Shown here: positions 7,580 through 15,632 of the stretch, piece by piece
Layout of the letters: each line of letters starts with the position of its first letter
Numbering within the stretch: position 1 is the first letter of the stretch
Assembly: GCA_963643165.1 (NCBI GenBank)
Contig: CAVIJD010000022.1
Span: 1-36,457, forward strand
DNA length: 36,457 bases
Origin: F23-D06 sp963643165
GTDB taxonomy: Bacteria; Bacteroidota; Bacteroidia; Bacteroidales; WCHB1-69
Direction of reading: 5' to 3'
Position numbers and translations under genes: made by a program
The notes under the pieces: generated by a model
The model's input: the letters and a program-made list of their open reading frames with translations, nothing else
What the model was told of the DNA's origin: nothing
The model's database searches: none

Positions 7580-9241
7580 CTATTCTTTGATTATCTTGAA
7601 GAAACCCGCGCCGCCGTCTTTGCATACGGCTCTGCCCACATACATGCCGCGCGGGAGGCGCTGCACGTCAAGGGTCAACACCGGGGCGGCAGTGGGACGC
7701 ACGCTCTCTACAAGCTGCCCGCCAAGCGTGAAGATCTCTACTTTCTCTATGCTCATGTCCCCGTTCGGGATGCGGACAAAGTCTGTACACGGCATGGGAT
7801 AGACGTTCAAGGAAGAGTTTTCCGGCACTTCCGGGATGCCGACGACGTTGCGGGTATAGGCGGCAAAGAAGTCGGGGACGCCGTAGCCCGTGGAGTCGTT
7901 GGGGGCATCATAGCAGGAGCTGCTCTCGCGCACAATCTGCATCAGTTCCGTTGACGATTTCTCGGGCAAAGCCTGCCAGAGGCAAGCGCAAAGTCCTGCC
8001 GCCACGGGTCCGGCGAGGCTGGTGCCGTCGGCGACGCCCAGTATGCCGTTGGGCCACATGCAGGCCGTGCTGATGCCGACGGATACGATGTCGGGCTTCA
8101 CCCGGCCGTCGTAAGAGGGGCCGCGCGACGAGAATGCGGCCACCTGCCCGTCAGTGCCCACCGCCCCGACGGTCAGAACATCGAACGCGTCAGCGGGGTG
8201 CGAGATGTAATGCCACTCCTCCGCACCCGAATTGCCGGCGCTCACGCATACCACTACGCCTTTCTGCCCCAATATGGTAGCCGCCCGCGAGGCTATGCTC
8301 GTCGTGCCGTCCAGGTCAGCGATTGAGCAGTTGCCCTGGGGGAAGTCGTAGAATAGCGTGTAGCCGAGCGAGGAGTTGACGACATCGGCGCCGATGCTGT
8401 CTGCCACCTCCGCGGCGGCGGCCCAGAAGTCTTCTTCTATGAGCTGCTCGTTGTAGGTGTTCTCAGAGCGGATGAGGAAATAGGAGGCTTCGGGGGCGGT
8501 GCCTACCATCAGGCCGTCAACATTGCCGCACATGGCGGAGGTGACGATGGTGCCGTGGTAGTGGTCGGCATATACGTTGTTGAATTGCGGCAGCAGGTCG
8601 CGCGTGCCGCAGACGTTCACATTTCGGAAAAAGGAGACGGTGTCCATGCCGTCCCAGCCGCCGTCAATCACGGCAATGAGCATGCCCTCGCCGCGGAATC
8701 CGAGGTTGTGGAGCAGATGGCCGTTGTGAAAAGCAATCTGTCCGTAAGCCACACCGTAATCGTAGGGCACGACGGTGTCCTCCACCGTGGCCGACGGGAC
8801 AAACGTCATCGTTTCAGGCTCGGGCACGCTTGCTACTACGGGGTCAAGGCAGTAGGCGGCCACAGGCAAGGATGCTGTCACAAAGGGCAGACTGAGAATT
8901 TGCTGCAACGAGGCGCTGTCAGGACAATAGATGGTCGCCGTGTTCATCCACTTGGAGGTGCAAAGCACACGCACGGCAGGGTCTATGGCCCTGATGGCCG
9001 CCAGATACTGCGGCGTGACGGGCAGGTCTTGCTCCGTTATGGGTATCGAGAAGCGGGTGCGCTTGGCAATGGCCCGAGCCGAGAGGTACTGCGAGGGCTG
9101 GTCTGTGGTATAGGGATTGTTCTGCTTGTCAGAAAGCGAGAGCCTGTAACAGGTGGCGACAGGCTGCGCTTCCAGAAGTCCGCAAAACATGGTGAATATG
9201 ACCATCAAAGTCAACGATTTCAGTGCTGTGAACGTTTTCAT
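7580..9241 (-). CDS. Secreted subtilisin-like (S8) serine protease with T9SS type A sorting domain
   Basis: A 553-residue precursor. Residues 1-26 form a signal peptide (hydrophobic core, then a small-residue end at LLEAQ). The S8 triad is visible as D193 (VIDGG), H229 (HYHGT) and S408 (GTSLAGP), with oxyanion N337 (SAGNSG). About 130 residues between the signal and catalytic domain look like a propeptide. The last about 80 residues (from SLNVYPMP) are a Por-secretion C-terminal domain that sends proteins across the outer membrane by type IX secretion and is normally removed. The product should therefore be an extracellular or cell-surface peptidase. A -7 box on the minus strand lies at 9264-9271, about 25 bases upstream of the ATG, back to back with the promoter of the GNAT-AlkD gene. 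Confidence 0.94.
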   Translation of the reverse strand: MKTFTALKSLTLMVIFTMFCGLLEAQPVATCYRLSLSDKQNNPYTTDQPSQYLSARAIAKRTRFSIPITEQDLPVTPQYLAAIRAIDPAVRVLCTSKWMNTATIYCPDSASLQQILSLPFVTASLPVAAYCLDPVVASVPEPETMTFVPSATVEDTVVPYDYGVAYGQIAFHNGHLLHNLGFRGEGMLIAVIDGGWDGMDTVSFFRNVNVCGTRDLLPQFNNVYADHYHGTIVTSAMCGNVDGLMVGTAPEASYFLIRSENTYNEQLIEEDFWAAAAEVADSIGADVVNSSLGYTLFYDFPQGNCSIADLDGTTSIASRAATILGQKGVVVCVSAGNSGAEEWHYISHPADAFDVLTVGAVGTDGQVAAFSSRGPSYDGRVKPDIVSVGISTACMWPNGILGVADGTSLAGPVAAGLCACLWQALPEKSSTELMQIVRESSSCYDAPNDSTGYGVPDFFAAYTRNVVGIPEVPENSSLNVYPMPCTDFVRIPNGDMSIEKVEIFTLGGQLVESVRPTAAPVLTLDVQRLPRGMYVGRAVCKDGGAGFFKIIKE

Positions 9242-9263
9242 ACCGTACTTTTTTTAACGGGTG

Positions 9264-9271
9264 CAAAGGTA
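9264..9271 (-). promoter_or_regulatory. -7 box of the S8 protease gene
   Basis: Minus-strand TACCTTTG followed by CAC fits TAnnTTTG. It is about 23 bases upstream of the protease ATG at 9241, giving a very short leader. It is divergent from, and only 14 bases away from, the next box. Confidence 0.6.
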
Positions 9272-9285
9272 TGCTAAAAAAACAA

Positions 9286-9293
9286 TACTTTTG
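9286..9293 (+). promoter_or_regulatory. -7 box of the GNAT-AlkD gene
   Basis: TACTTTTG followed by CGCC fits the Bacteroidetes consensus. It lies 22 bases before the chosen ATG at 9315, which is why that ATG is preferred over the upstream alternative at 9261: the latter would start before the promoter. Confidence 0.6.
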
Positions 9294-9314
9294 CGCCTTC
9301 ATAACAAAAAGAGC

Positions 9315-10571
9315 ATGGAAAAATTGAGCGTGCGGCGTGCTGTGCCGCAGGATCTGGATCGGATTATGGAGATTTTAGACCTTGCCAAGGTCTTTATGCG
9401 GACAAACGGCAATGCCGCACAGTGGAACGGGGCCTACCCGGAGCGAGATCTTATGCAGGGCGAAATCAATGGCGGACACTGCTTTGTGGTCTGCCACGCC
9501 GCCGCGGTCGTCGGCACATTCTGCCTCATTTTCGGCGATGACCCCACATACGCTGTCATCAAAGATGGACAATGGAAGAACGACGCGCCTTACGCGACTG
9601 TCCACCGGCTCGCCTCCGACGGCTCCACCAGAGGCGTCGGGCACGCCTGCATCGAGTTCGGCTACAACCTCTTGGAGAACCTGCGGGCGGACACGCACGC
9701 GGCCAACATCCCGATGCAGCGACTCCTGAGACGCGAAGGCTTCGAGCGATGCGGAATCATAACCGTTAGGGACGGCTCGCCCCGCATTGCCTATCAGAAG
9801 TCCAACCCACTGAAAAACAGACTGCAGGAACTCGTCAGCCCGCGATTTGTCAATGAGTGCAAGTATCGCCAGGGGCACATCAACATCATCAACGCCCTGC
9901 CCGGCACCAAGATTCTAGGCGTTCACATTCCTGACCTCAAGGCTATGGCCGCCGCGCTGCGTAAGGAGGGCCACGCCGAGGCTGCCCTGGACTACTTTGT
10001 GGGCCAAGCCGGCACCGCAGCCAGGAGTGATGCCGCTGACAGGCTCTGCCACGAGGAGAAACTGCTGTGGGGACTGCTGGTCGGCAAACTCGACGGCACT
10101 CCGGAAGAGATCTTCGAGCAGGCCGCAACGTTCGTCCCCCACATCGCCAACTGGGCCGAATGCGACACTTTCTGCTGCAATGCCAAATGGAAAATTGACG
10201 ACGGGAAACTTTGGGACTTCATACTCCCCTACTTCAGCAGCAGCCACGAGTTCGAGGTGCGGTTCGCCACGGTCATGGCCATGACCAGATTCTTGGTCCC
10301 CCGGCACATTGAGAGGACATTCCGCCAGATTGCCCGTCTCGACTACGACAGCATCAGCAGTGCCTATTCAGGCATGAAAATCCGCCCCTATTATGTCAAG
10401 ATGGGGGTAGCGTGGCTGCTGGCGACGGCGCTGGCCGCCAATCCGGAAAAGACCAGGGCTTTTGTTCGTGAATTTGGCCTGCAGAGCAAGGCTCTGCCCG
10501 ACGATGTGGTGAAACTGTATGTCCGCAAGGCCCGCGAATCGTTCCGCACACGCAGCACGGACCCGTTTTAG
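9315..10571 (+). CDS. GNAT acetyltransferase fused to AlkD-like DNA alkylation repair domain
   Basis: A 418-residue two-domain protein. Residues about 1-165 are a GNAT domain (opening VRRAVPQDLDRI, followed by a VHRLASDGSTRGVGHAC segment matching the acetyl-CoA-binding region). Residues about 180-410 are a HEAT-repeat AlkD-like domain, recognised from NWAECDTFC and the helical MGVAWLLATALA segment. AlkD-type proteins are DNA glycosylases that remove N3/N7-alkylpurines. In most genomes the two domains are separate genes. The domain junction has no frameshift or repeated sequence. The start at 9315 follows the -7 box at 9286-9293. The gene ends 8 bp before the convergent flavodoxin-like gene. 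The acetyl acceptor is unknown, and coupling of acetylation to base excision is only inference. Confidence 0.88.
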   Translation: MEKLSVRRAVPQDLDRIMEILDLAKVFMRTNGNAAQWNGAYPERDLMQGEINGGHCFVVCHAAAVVGTFCLIFGDDPTYAVIKDGQWKNDAPYATVHRLASDGSTRGVGHACIEFGYNLLENLRADTHAANIPMQRLLRREGFERCGIITVRDGSPRIAYQKSNPLKNRLQELVSPRFVNECKYRQGHINIINALPGTKILGVHIPDLKAMAAALRKEGHAEAALDYFVGQAGTAARSDAADRLCHEEKLLWGLLVGKLDGTPEEIFEQAATFVPHIANWAECDTFCCNAKWKIDDGKLWDFILPYFSSSHEFEVRFATVMAMTRFLVPRHIERTFRQIARLDYDSISSAYSGMKIRPYYVKMGVAWLLATALAANPEKTRAFVREFGLQSKALPDDVVKLYVRKARESFRTRSTDPF

Positions 10572-10579
10572 GCGCGCCG

Positions 10580-11881
10580 CTATTCCTTCTCCAACACCGC
10601 TTTGTACGGTTTCATCATCCCCTCGGTCATCTTGTCGCCCATCGTGGATTTCAGTTTCTTGCTGTGCATCATCCAGCCCACCAGATACATCAGCATCGAG
10701 CGTTTCCACTGTTTCTGCGGAAAGTCATACTGTCCGTGGCTTTTGAAGAACTTATGGTCGGCGCGCATGAGTCCCCGCATCATATAAATCAGGTCGCGGA
10801 AGATGCGCATGCCGCCCACGCCGAAGAAGTTGGCGGGCTGCCGGTACTGTTCCGCCAACGCATAACACAGCCGCTGCGCCAGTTGGTGGGTGTCCATCGT
10901 GCGGTGAACAGGGTCTGCGACGCCATCGTTGACCGCGACGCCGCAGAGGTAGTTGCCGCCTACGTTGGCACGGGCCTCCACCACCATCTGCAAATTGGGT
11001 TCCTCGGCATAACGGCCGTTGACCAGATAGCCTGTCGGACTGCCCATGGTGACCGTGCGGTGGCCGTTGCAGAACTGCCTGTCGTCATACATCTTGAAGC
11101 GGCTGCCCATCGAGTGGTCACGCACGGTGAAAGCATAGACGATGGCGTCGCAAGTCTGGATTTCCTCGCGCAAGAAGCGGTCAAAGCCGTCCGCATAGAT
11201 GCATGTCCCGTCGGCACTGCAGTTGAAACAGCTGACACAGCCTCCCTTGAAGGGAAAGTCGCGGATGTTGACAAGTTTTATTTCGCATGGCATCTGTTGC
11301 CGGAAGTCATCAATCATCAGAGCCAAAGCCTCGTCGCCGGGCTCGATGTCAGCCACCAGAGCCACCACCTTGCCGCGTATGTCCGCTGTCGGCTTGTGCG
11401 CGATCTGAAAAAGCAGGTAGTCGAAAAACTGCAGCGCCTCCTTGCGGCCCTTGGCACAGAGCAGGTCTTCCATGTCGGCACTGAGGCCGGGCAGCACCTT
11501 GAGTCCCAAGTCTTTGGCATTCTCCTCCATGAAGCGGTGAGCCGTGACGTCATAGAAGTGTTTCGAGGTGGTAATCTGGCTGGCCCACTTCCCCTCCAGT
11601 GCCAGCTCGCCTGCCGTCTGCCGCGCTTTCATCAGCTCCACAAAGCGGTGCAGTTGCGACGGCGCCAGGAACGTATATACGGGATAGCAGAACAGCAGCA
11701 GGTCGGCCCACCGCAGCGCCTCGGCTGCCGGGGCGAAGTCGTGTTCCAACTGACGGATTTTCTGTCCCACGTGCAACACCTTATAATGATGCTGGGAATA
11801 ATGCTTCTGGATGTAGCGGCTAGTTTGAAGCGTAATGGAGTTCTCGCCCTTGGGACTGCCGTTTAACACAAGGATATTCAT
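10580..11881 (-). CDS. Flavodoxin-fold NAD(P)H-dependent oxidoreductase, two tandem domains
   Basis: A 433-residue protein made of two flavodoxin-like (NADPH-dependent FMN reductase type) units. The first (about 1-165) opens with the FMN phosphate loop NGSPKGENS and a CYPVYTF segment. The second (about 170-370) has the pattern GGCVSCFNCSADGTC, typical of reductases in which cysteines or an Fe-S site sit next to the flavin, and a later GSPTGYLVNG flavin-contact loop. The first phosphate loop is intact; the corresponding loop of the second unit is degenerate (ADIEPGD). The C-terminal about 60 residues are basic and aromatic-rich and may be membrane-associated. Substrate unknown. The small membrane-protein frame upstream overlaps the first 62 bp. 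Confidence 0.85.
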   Translation of the reverse strand: MNILVLNGSPKGENSITLQTSRYIQKHYSQHHYKVLHVGQKIRQLEHDFAPAAEALRWADLLLFCYPVYTFLAPSQLHRFVELMKARQTAGELALEGKWASQITTSKHFYDVTAHRFMEENAKDLGLKVLPGLSADMEDLLCAKGRKEALQFFDYLLFQIAHKPTADIRGKVVALVADIEPGDEALALMIDDFRQQMPCEIKLVNIRDFPFKGGCVSCFNCSADGTCIYADGFDRFLREEIQTCDAIVYAFTVRDHSMGSRFKMYDDRQFCNGHRTVTMGSPTGYLVNGRYAEEPNLQMVVEARANVGGNYLCGVAVNDGVADPVHRTMDTHQLAQRLCYALAEQYRQPANFFGVGGMRIFRDLIYMMRGLMRADHKFFKSHGQYDFPQKQWKRSMLMYLVGWMMHSKKLKSTMGDKMTEGMMKPYKAVLEKE

Positions 11882-12131
11882 GTGGAAATAAACGTTGTTT
11901 GATTGTTATTTTATAAAAAGTATCCGACAAATCATGCCCTTTGGTTTTTGAAACATACCTCACGCAAAGGACAATCCCGACCAAGTTAGACGCTATCGAG
12001 ATGCCGAGCAAAAGGCCGCTGCTGAAGTCTCCAAAATTGCTGGCAGCGTCGCCTCTGCAAAACCTGATGTAAGCCAAATAGAGCAAGTTGCCTATGATTA
12101 TCAGGAAAATACCATTTTTCAAATTTTTCAT
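11820..12131 (-). CDS. Small membrane protein, C-terminus overlapping the flavodoxin gene
   Basis: 103 codons starting MKNLKNGIFLIIIGNLL, with two predicted transmembrane helices (about 7-22 and 38-58) separated by a short polar loop; unnamed proteins of similar opening are common in Bacteroidales. The last about 35 residues are hydrophilic and run 62 bp into the flavodoxin gene in another frame. That tail is likely the product of a lost stop codon or a small indel after residue about 68. Function unknown. A minus-strand -7-like box (12214-12221) with a CTTG near -33 lies upstream. Confidence 0.6.
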   Translation of the reverse strand: MKNLKNGIFLIIIGNLLYLAYIRFCRGDAASNFGDFSSGLLLGISIASNLVGIVLCVRYVSKTKGHDLSDTFYKITIKQRLFPHEYPCVKRQSQGRELHYASN

Positions 12132-12213
12132 AACCGTTCTCTTATTCTTTGATAATTCCGGAGTCTTTCAAGCTCCGCGGCGACAAACACCCCTGCCGTC
12201 GCAAAGTTCGCGG

Positions 12214-12221
12214 CAAAAATA
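12214..12221 (-). promoter_or_regulatory. -7 box, probably for the small membrane protein
   Basis: Minus-strand TATTTTTG followed by CCGCG, with CTTG (12241-12244) 19 bases upstream, close to the TTTG expected at -33. It is about 83 bases from the ATG at 12131. Confidence 0.45.
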
Positions 12222-12305
12222 CAAAAGCGGAGTCGAAAAACAAGGGGCACAGTTGGCAGAAAATAATATCGATGTCGCCCTTCCGACTATTTGCCTGGCG
12301 GCAAC

Positions 12306-12335
12306 AAAAAAAGCCCGCTGAACTTTTCAACGGGC
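12306..12335 (-). terminator. Intrinsic terminator of tRNA-Ser
   Basis: On the minus strand GCCCG (12335-12331) pairs with CGGGC (12317-12313), with a further TTGAA/TTCA extension, and is followed by seven T. It lies 5 bases beyond the tRNA 3' end. Confidence 0.75.
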
Positions 12336-12339
12336 CTTT

Positions 12340-12427
<88 letters not shown>

Positions 12428-12551
12428 AAATCGGCGGCAAAAATAACATTTTATCCTTTACAGCCCCCTTCTGAACTTCAAAAAAAATCGGTGCAGCACC
12501 ATCTTATTGACTTTCAGCCATTAAAACGCGAAAAGTGCCCCTTTTCGGCCA

Positions 12552-12584
12552 ATTCCTGATTCCTAATTCATCATTCCTAATTCC
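12552..12584. repeat. Degenerate ATTCCTAATTC short repeats
   Basis: Three imperfect copies of ATTCCT(A/G)ATTC abut the stop codon of the FecE-like gene. The same unit recurs at 36330-36349 inside the right-hand dispersed repeat. The rest of 12428-12585 shows nothing else. Confidence 0.6.
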
Positions 12585-12585
12585 G

Positions 12586-13347
12586 TCATTGCCTATAGAT
12601 GTAGCCTTGTTCGGTAATTTGGAACGCGTCGCCCAGCGAGAAGCATTGGCGGAGGCGTTCCGGGGCGAGTGCCTGCACTTTGCTGCCGTGAGTCAGGAGG
12701 GTGCCGCCGCTCATGAGCAGTGCGCTGGTGACGTACTCCACAGCTATGGGGATGTCGTGCATAATGATGAGCACCGTGACGCCCTTGCGGTTGAGGTCGG
12801 CAAGGATGTCCATGATTTCGTAGCGATGGGTCACGTCGAGGTTGGAGAGGGGCTCGTCGAGCAGCATCACAGGGGTCTGTTGTGCCATAGCCCGGGCAAT
12901 GAGGGCGCGCTGCATCTCGCCGCCGCTCAACGATGTCAACAGGCGGTGGCGCAGGCCGCTCAAATTGCACCGCTCCAGCATCTCGTCAACCGTGCGCTCG
13001 TCTTGCGTGTCTGGCAACTGCCATTTTTTCTGGTACGGATAGCGGCCGGTCATCACAAGGTCGTGGACGGTTATGTCGAACACGGTGTCGTGGCGTTGCG
13101 GCACGTAGGAGACAAGCCGGGCCAGCTGTTCGGCGCGGTAGTCGGCCACGGGCTTGCCCATCACCAGCACCTCGCCGCCCGAGGGCTTGAGCAACCCGCA
13201 GACGCACTTCAGCAAGGTCGTCTTGCCCGAGCCGTTCGGCCCCATCACGGCACAGAAGTCACCCTCCCCGAAAGCGGCCGACAAGCCCTGAAACAGCAAC
13301 GTCTTGTCGTAGCCGAACGATATGTCTTTCAACTCTATGACATTCAT
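12586..13347 (-). CDS. FecE/FepC-type ABC transporter ATP-binding protein
   Basis: 253 residues with all ABC motifs: Walker A GPNGSGKTT (about 36-44), Q-loop YVPQRHD, signature LSGGEMQ, Walker B VMLLDEP and switch His in IIMHD. Its best fit is the ATPase of iron-siderophore, heme or cobalamin importers (FecE/BtuD group), partner of a BtuC-like permease. No permease or binding protein lies in the window, so the partner must be encoded elsewhere. It is the last gene of a minus-strand unit: its ATG overlaps the mutL stop by 4 bp (ATGA), implying translational coupling to mismatch repair without an obvious reason. Confidence 0.9.
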   Translation of the reverse strand: MNVIELKDISFGYDKTLLFQGLSAAFGEGDFCAVMGPNGSGKTTLLKCVCGLLKPSGGEVLVMGKPVADYRAEQLARLVSYVPQRHDTVFDITVHDLVMTGRYPYQKKWQLPDTQDERTVDEMLERCNLSGLRHRLLTSLSGGEMQRALIARAMAQQTPVMLLDEPLSNLDVTHRYEIMDILADLNRKGVTVLIIMHDIPIAVEYVTSALLMSGGTLLTHGSKVQALAPERLRQCFSLGDAFQITEQGYIYRQ

Positions 13348-15224
13348 TTCTCAAACAATTGCTGCAGGTCTTCAACCCCCATCACACGGCTCACGCGCTT
13401 GCCCGACGGCGACAGCTCGGGGCACTCGCCCGCGTAAAGTTCGTGCAGAAAGGCGCGCGTCTGCTCCGGCGTGTTCAGCACAGCATGGTAGCGGCGGTTT
13501 TGGCGAGCCATGCTGAGTGCCATGTTCCGGGTCTTGTCGGCCTTGTGCAGAAACTGGTTGGTGCGGTAGGCTTCCAAAACACGCTCTATCAGCGACTGCA
13601 GGTCGCCGCGGTCAGCCTCGTCGTTGGGGGTACCGTTGACGGCAAAGTGGGTGTTGTCCATCTTCTCGAGGTCGTAGCCCAGTTTACGGAAGTCGGCGAT
13701 GAGCGTGTCGAGCAGGTCGGCCTGCGACGGCGTGAGGGTGACAGTTTCGGGAAACAGGTTTTTCTGCACGCGCACAGGTGTTTGCGACAACGCTTGGACA
13801 TAGCGGTTGTAGAGAATGCGCTCGCTGGCATTCAGCACATCAACGAGAAGCGCTTGGCCTTCATTTTTGATGAAAAGGTAGCGGTTGGCCACCATAAAGT
13901 ATTCCAGGGGGACCTCATCGGAGGCGAAAGGCTCGACTTTCGTGTCCGCGGGGGCGGGCGACTCGATATGCAGCTGCCGGTCTTGCGGCACCGACGTGTT
14001 CTCGCGGGAGAGTCCTTTCAGAAAATCGTCCCACCCTTTGAGGTTGCCGCCGTCGTGGTGCGGATAGGCCGTGCCGTGACCGCCGGAGTTACCGGAGCCG
14101 TCGGAGGGGGACGAGGGGGACTCAAAGGGGTTATAGTTGGGATTTACACCCAGAGAGGGCGCCGTCACGACATGTCCTGCCGGCGGCGGTGGCGTGTACA
14201 TGGAGGGGTCGGACTCGAAATCGATGCGCGGCACCAGCGACATGGTTCCCAACGTGCGCTTGACGGCCGCGTTGAGGAATCCGAACATCAGCTTCTCGTC
14301 CTGCAGTTTGACTTCCACCTTGGTAGGGCTCACGTTCACATCGACGGCGGCGGGGTTGACGTCAATCTCGATGAAATAGGCGGGACGGTAGCCTTGCGGG
14401 ATGAGGTCCGAATAGGCCGTCTCTACCGCGTAGTTGAGCAGGTTGTGCCGCACATAGCGGTGATTGATGAACATATACTGCTCGCTTTTCTTCTTCTTGG
14501 CGTTCTCGGGCTTGGCTATGAAGCCGGAGATGCTCATGAAGTCCGTGTTCTGCTCCACGGGGAAGAGTTTGTCCTTGAAGTGGGCTCCGAACACGTTGAT
14601 GATGCGTTGTTTGAAATTGCTGCCTTGCAGTTGTAGGACTGTCTTGCCGTTGTGGTAGAGGGCGAAGGCGATGTCGTGGTGGATGAGGGCCACGCGGTAG
14701 AACTCCTCCTCGATGTGGGTCATCTCGACATTGTCGGACTTGAGGAAGTTGCGGCGTGCCGGAACGTTGAAGAAGAGGTTCTTGACGGCGATGGAGGTTC
14801 CTTTCTGGGCGGCGATGCGTTCGTGGGCTGTCACGCGGGTGCCCTCGATGCACACGCGGGTGCCCACAGCCTCGTCGGGCTGACCGGTCTTGAGCTCCAC
14901 ATGGGCGATGGCGGCGATGGAAGCCATGGCCTCGCCCCGGAAACCTTTGGTGGTGAGGCGCGAGAGGTCGTCCACCTGCGTGAGTTTGGAGGTGGCATGG
15001 CGCTCGAAGCACATCCGCGCGTCATTGAACGACATGCCCTTGCCGTCGTCGATGACCTGTATGAGCGTGCGGCCGGCGTCTTTGATGACCAGCTGGACAT
15101 TGTGCGCGCCGGCATCAATGGCGTTCTCGAGCAGTTCCTTGACCACGGAGGCGGGGCGCTGTATCACCTCGCCGGCTGCGATCTGGTTCGCAACCATGTC
15201 TGACAGCAGTCTTACGACATCCAT
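13344..15224 (-). CDS. mutL: DNA mismatch repair protein MutL, with altered endonuclease motif
   Basis: 626 residues from the ATG at 15224 (MDVVRLLSDMVANQIAAGEV); an upstream in-frame ATG at 15299 would lie inside the preceding gene. The N-terminal GHL ATPase is intact: ELLENAIDAGA (ATP/Mg), DDGKGM, TTKGFRGEA, then the transducer domain. A low-complexity Gly/Ser/Pro linker covers about 340-400. In the C-terminal dimerisation domain the position of the metal-binding DQHAxxERI motif reads DVLNASERI (about 462-470), so the Q and H ligands are gone, and no CPHGRP-like motif is seen near the C-terminus. The protein should still couple MutS to downstream steps but may lack nicking activity. It is co-transcribed with the small TM gene before it and the ABC ATPase after it. 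Confidence 0.93.
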   Translation of the reverse strand: MDVVRLLSDMVANQIAAGEVIQRPASVVKELLENAIDAGAHNVQLVIKDAGRTLIQVIDDGKGMSFNDARMCFERHATSKLTQVDDLSRLTTKGFRGEAMASIAAIAHVELKTGQPDEAVGTRVCIEGTRVTAHERIAAQKGTSIAVKNLFFNVPARRNFLKSDNVEMTHIEEEFYRVALIHHDIAFALYHNGKTVLQLQGSNFKQRIINVFGAHFKDKLFPVEQNTDFMSISGFIAKPENAKKKKSEQYMFINHRYVRHNLLNYAVETAYSDLIPQGYRPAYFIEIDVNPAAVDVNVSPTKVEVKLQDEKLMFGFLNAAVKRTLGTMSLVPRIDFESDPSMYTPPPPAGHVVTAPSLGVNPNYNPFESPSSPSDGSGNSGGHGTAYPHHDGGNLKGWDDFLKGLSRENTSVPQDRQLHIESPAPADTKVEPFASDEVPLEYFMVANRYLFIKNEGQALLVDVLNASERILYNRYVQALSQTPVRVQKNLFPETVTLTPSQADLLDTLIADFRKLGYDLEKMDNTHFAVNGTPNDEADRGDLQSLIERVLEAYRTNQFLHKADKTRNMALSMARQNRRYHAVLNTPEQTRAFLHELYAGECPELSPSGKRVSRVMGVEDLQQLFEK

Positions 15225-15226
15225 GC

Positions 15227-15472
15227 TCACGCAAAGAACTTGAAATAGACAAGGGCGATGACTATGGCAAAGAAGACCATGGCGAGGAGGGTCAGCCAAG
15301 GGGTCTTGCGCTCATTACGGTCGTGGCGGCGCTTGCCCTGCCATTCGCGGTGCAACTCGTCGGCAAAGTCACGGCGATGGTTGTCCGTGGGTTTCTGGTC
15401 TTCCGGAGTATAATAGCGAGGTTTGTACTTGAACTCGCGCGGCTCGTGTTTCTGTATATTGAAGAATGACAT
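15227..15472 (-). CDS. Small single-TM protein conserved upstream of mutL in Bacteroidetes
   Basis: 81 residues from the ATG at 15472 (MSFFNIQKHEPREFKYKPRYY); a longer frame to 15526 exists but would start upstream of the -7 box. The N-terminal two thirds are highly basic and aromatic (KYKPRYYTPED) and one helix at the C-terminus (LLAMVFFAIVIALVYFKFF) anchors it. The stop lies 2 bp before mutL. Short proteins of this form precede mutL in related genomes, from memory. Function unknown. Confidence 0.75.
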   Translation of the reverse strand: MSFFNIQKHEPREFKYKPRYYTPEDQKPTDNHRRDFADELHREWQGKRRHDRNERKTPWLTLLAMVFFAIVIALVYFKFFA

Positions 15473-15494
15473 CACAATGTTTTTTTTAGGAGTG

Positions 15495-15502
15495 CAAACA
15501 TA
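15495..15502 (-). promoter_or_regulatory. -7 box of the small TM-mutL-ABC operon
   Basis: Minus-strand TATGTTTG followed by CACTCC, 23 bases upstream of the chosen ATG at 15472. It sits directly after the T-run of the preceding terminator. Confidence 0.6.
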
Positions 15503-15505
15503 CAC

Positions 15506-15537
15506 AAAAAAACGGCAGCCCGTCATCCGGGACTGCC
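15506..15537 (-). terminator. Intrinsic terminator downstream of ispG
   Basis: GGCAG (15514-15518) and CTGCC (15533-15537) with an inner CCCG/CGGG pairing form the stem, and seven T follow on the minus strand. It separates thiL-ispG from the mutL operon; only a few bases lie between its T-run and the next -7 box. The rest of 15538-15632 holds nothing recognisable. Confidence 0.75.
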
Positions 15538-15632
15538 ATTATTTGCAATTATTGACATCTGGGTCGAAAGTGGCGGCATCACAAAGGGTTAACCCTTTGC
15601 TGTAACGCCCCTGAGTGACTGTTGTGACGCAT

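Noticed and set aside
10664..11866. 400-codon plus-strand frame
   Set aside because: Mirror of the flavodoxin-like gene; Val/His/Gln-rich composition typical of antisense reading of GC-rich coding DNA.
13359..14636. 425-codon plus-strand frame
   Set aside because: Antisense to mutL, whose motifs are clear.
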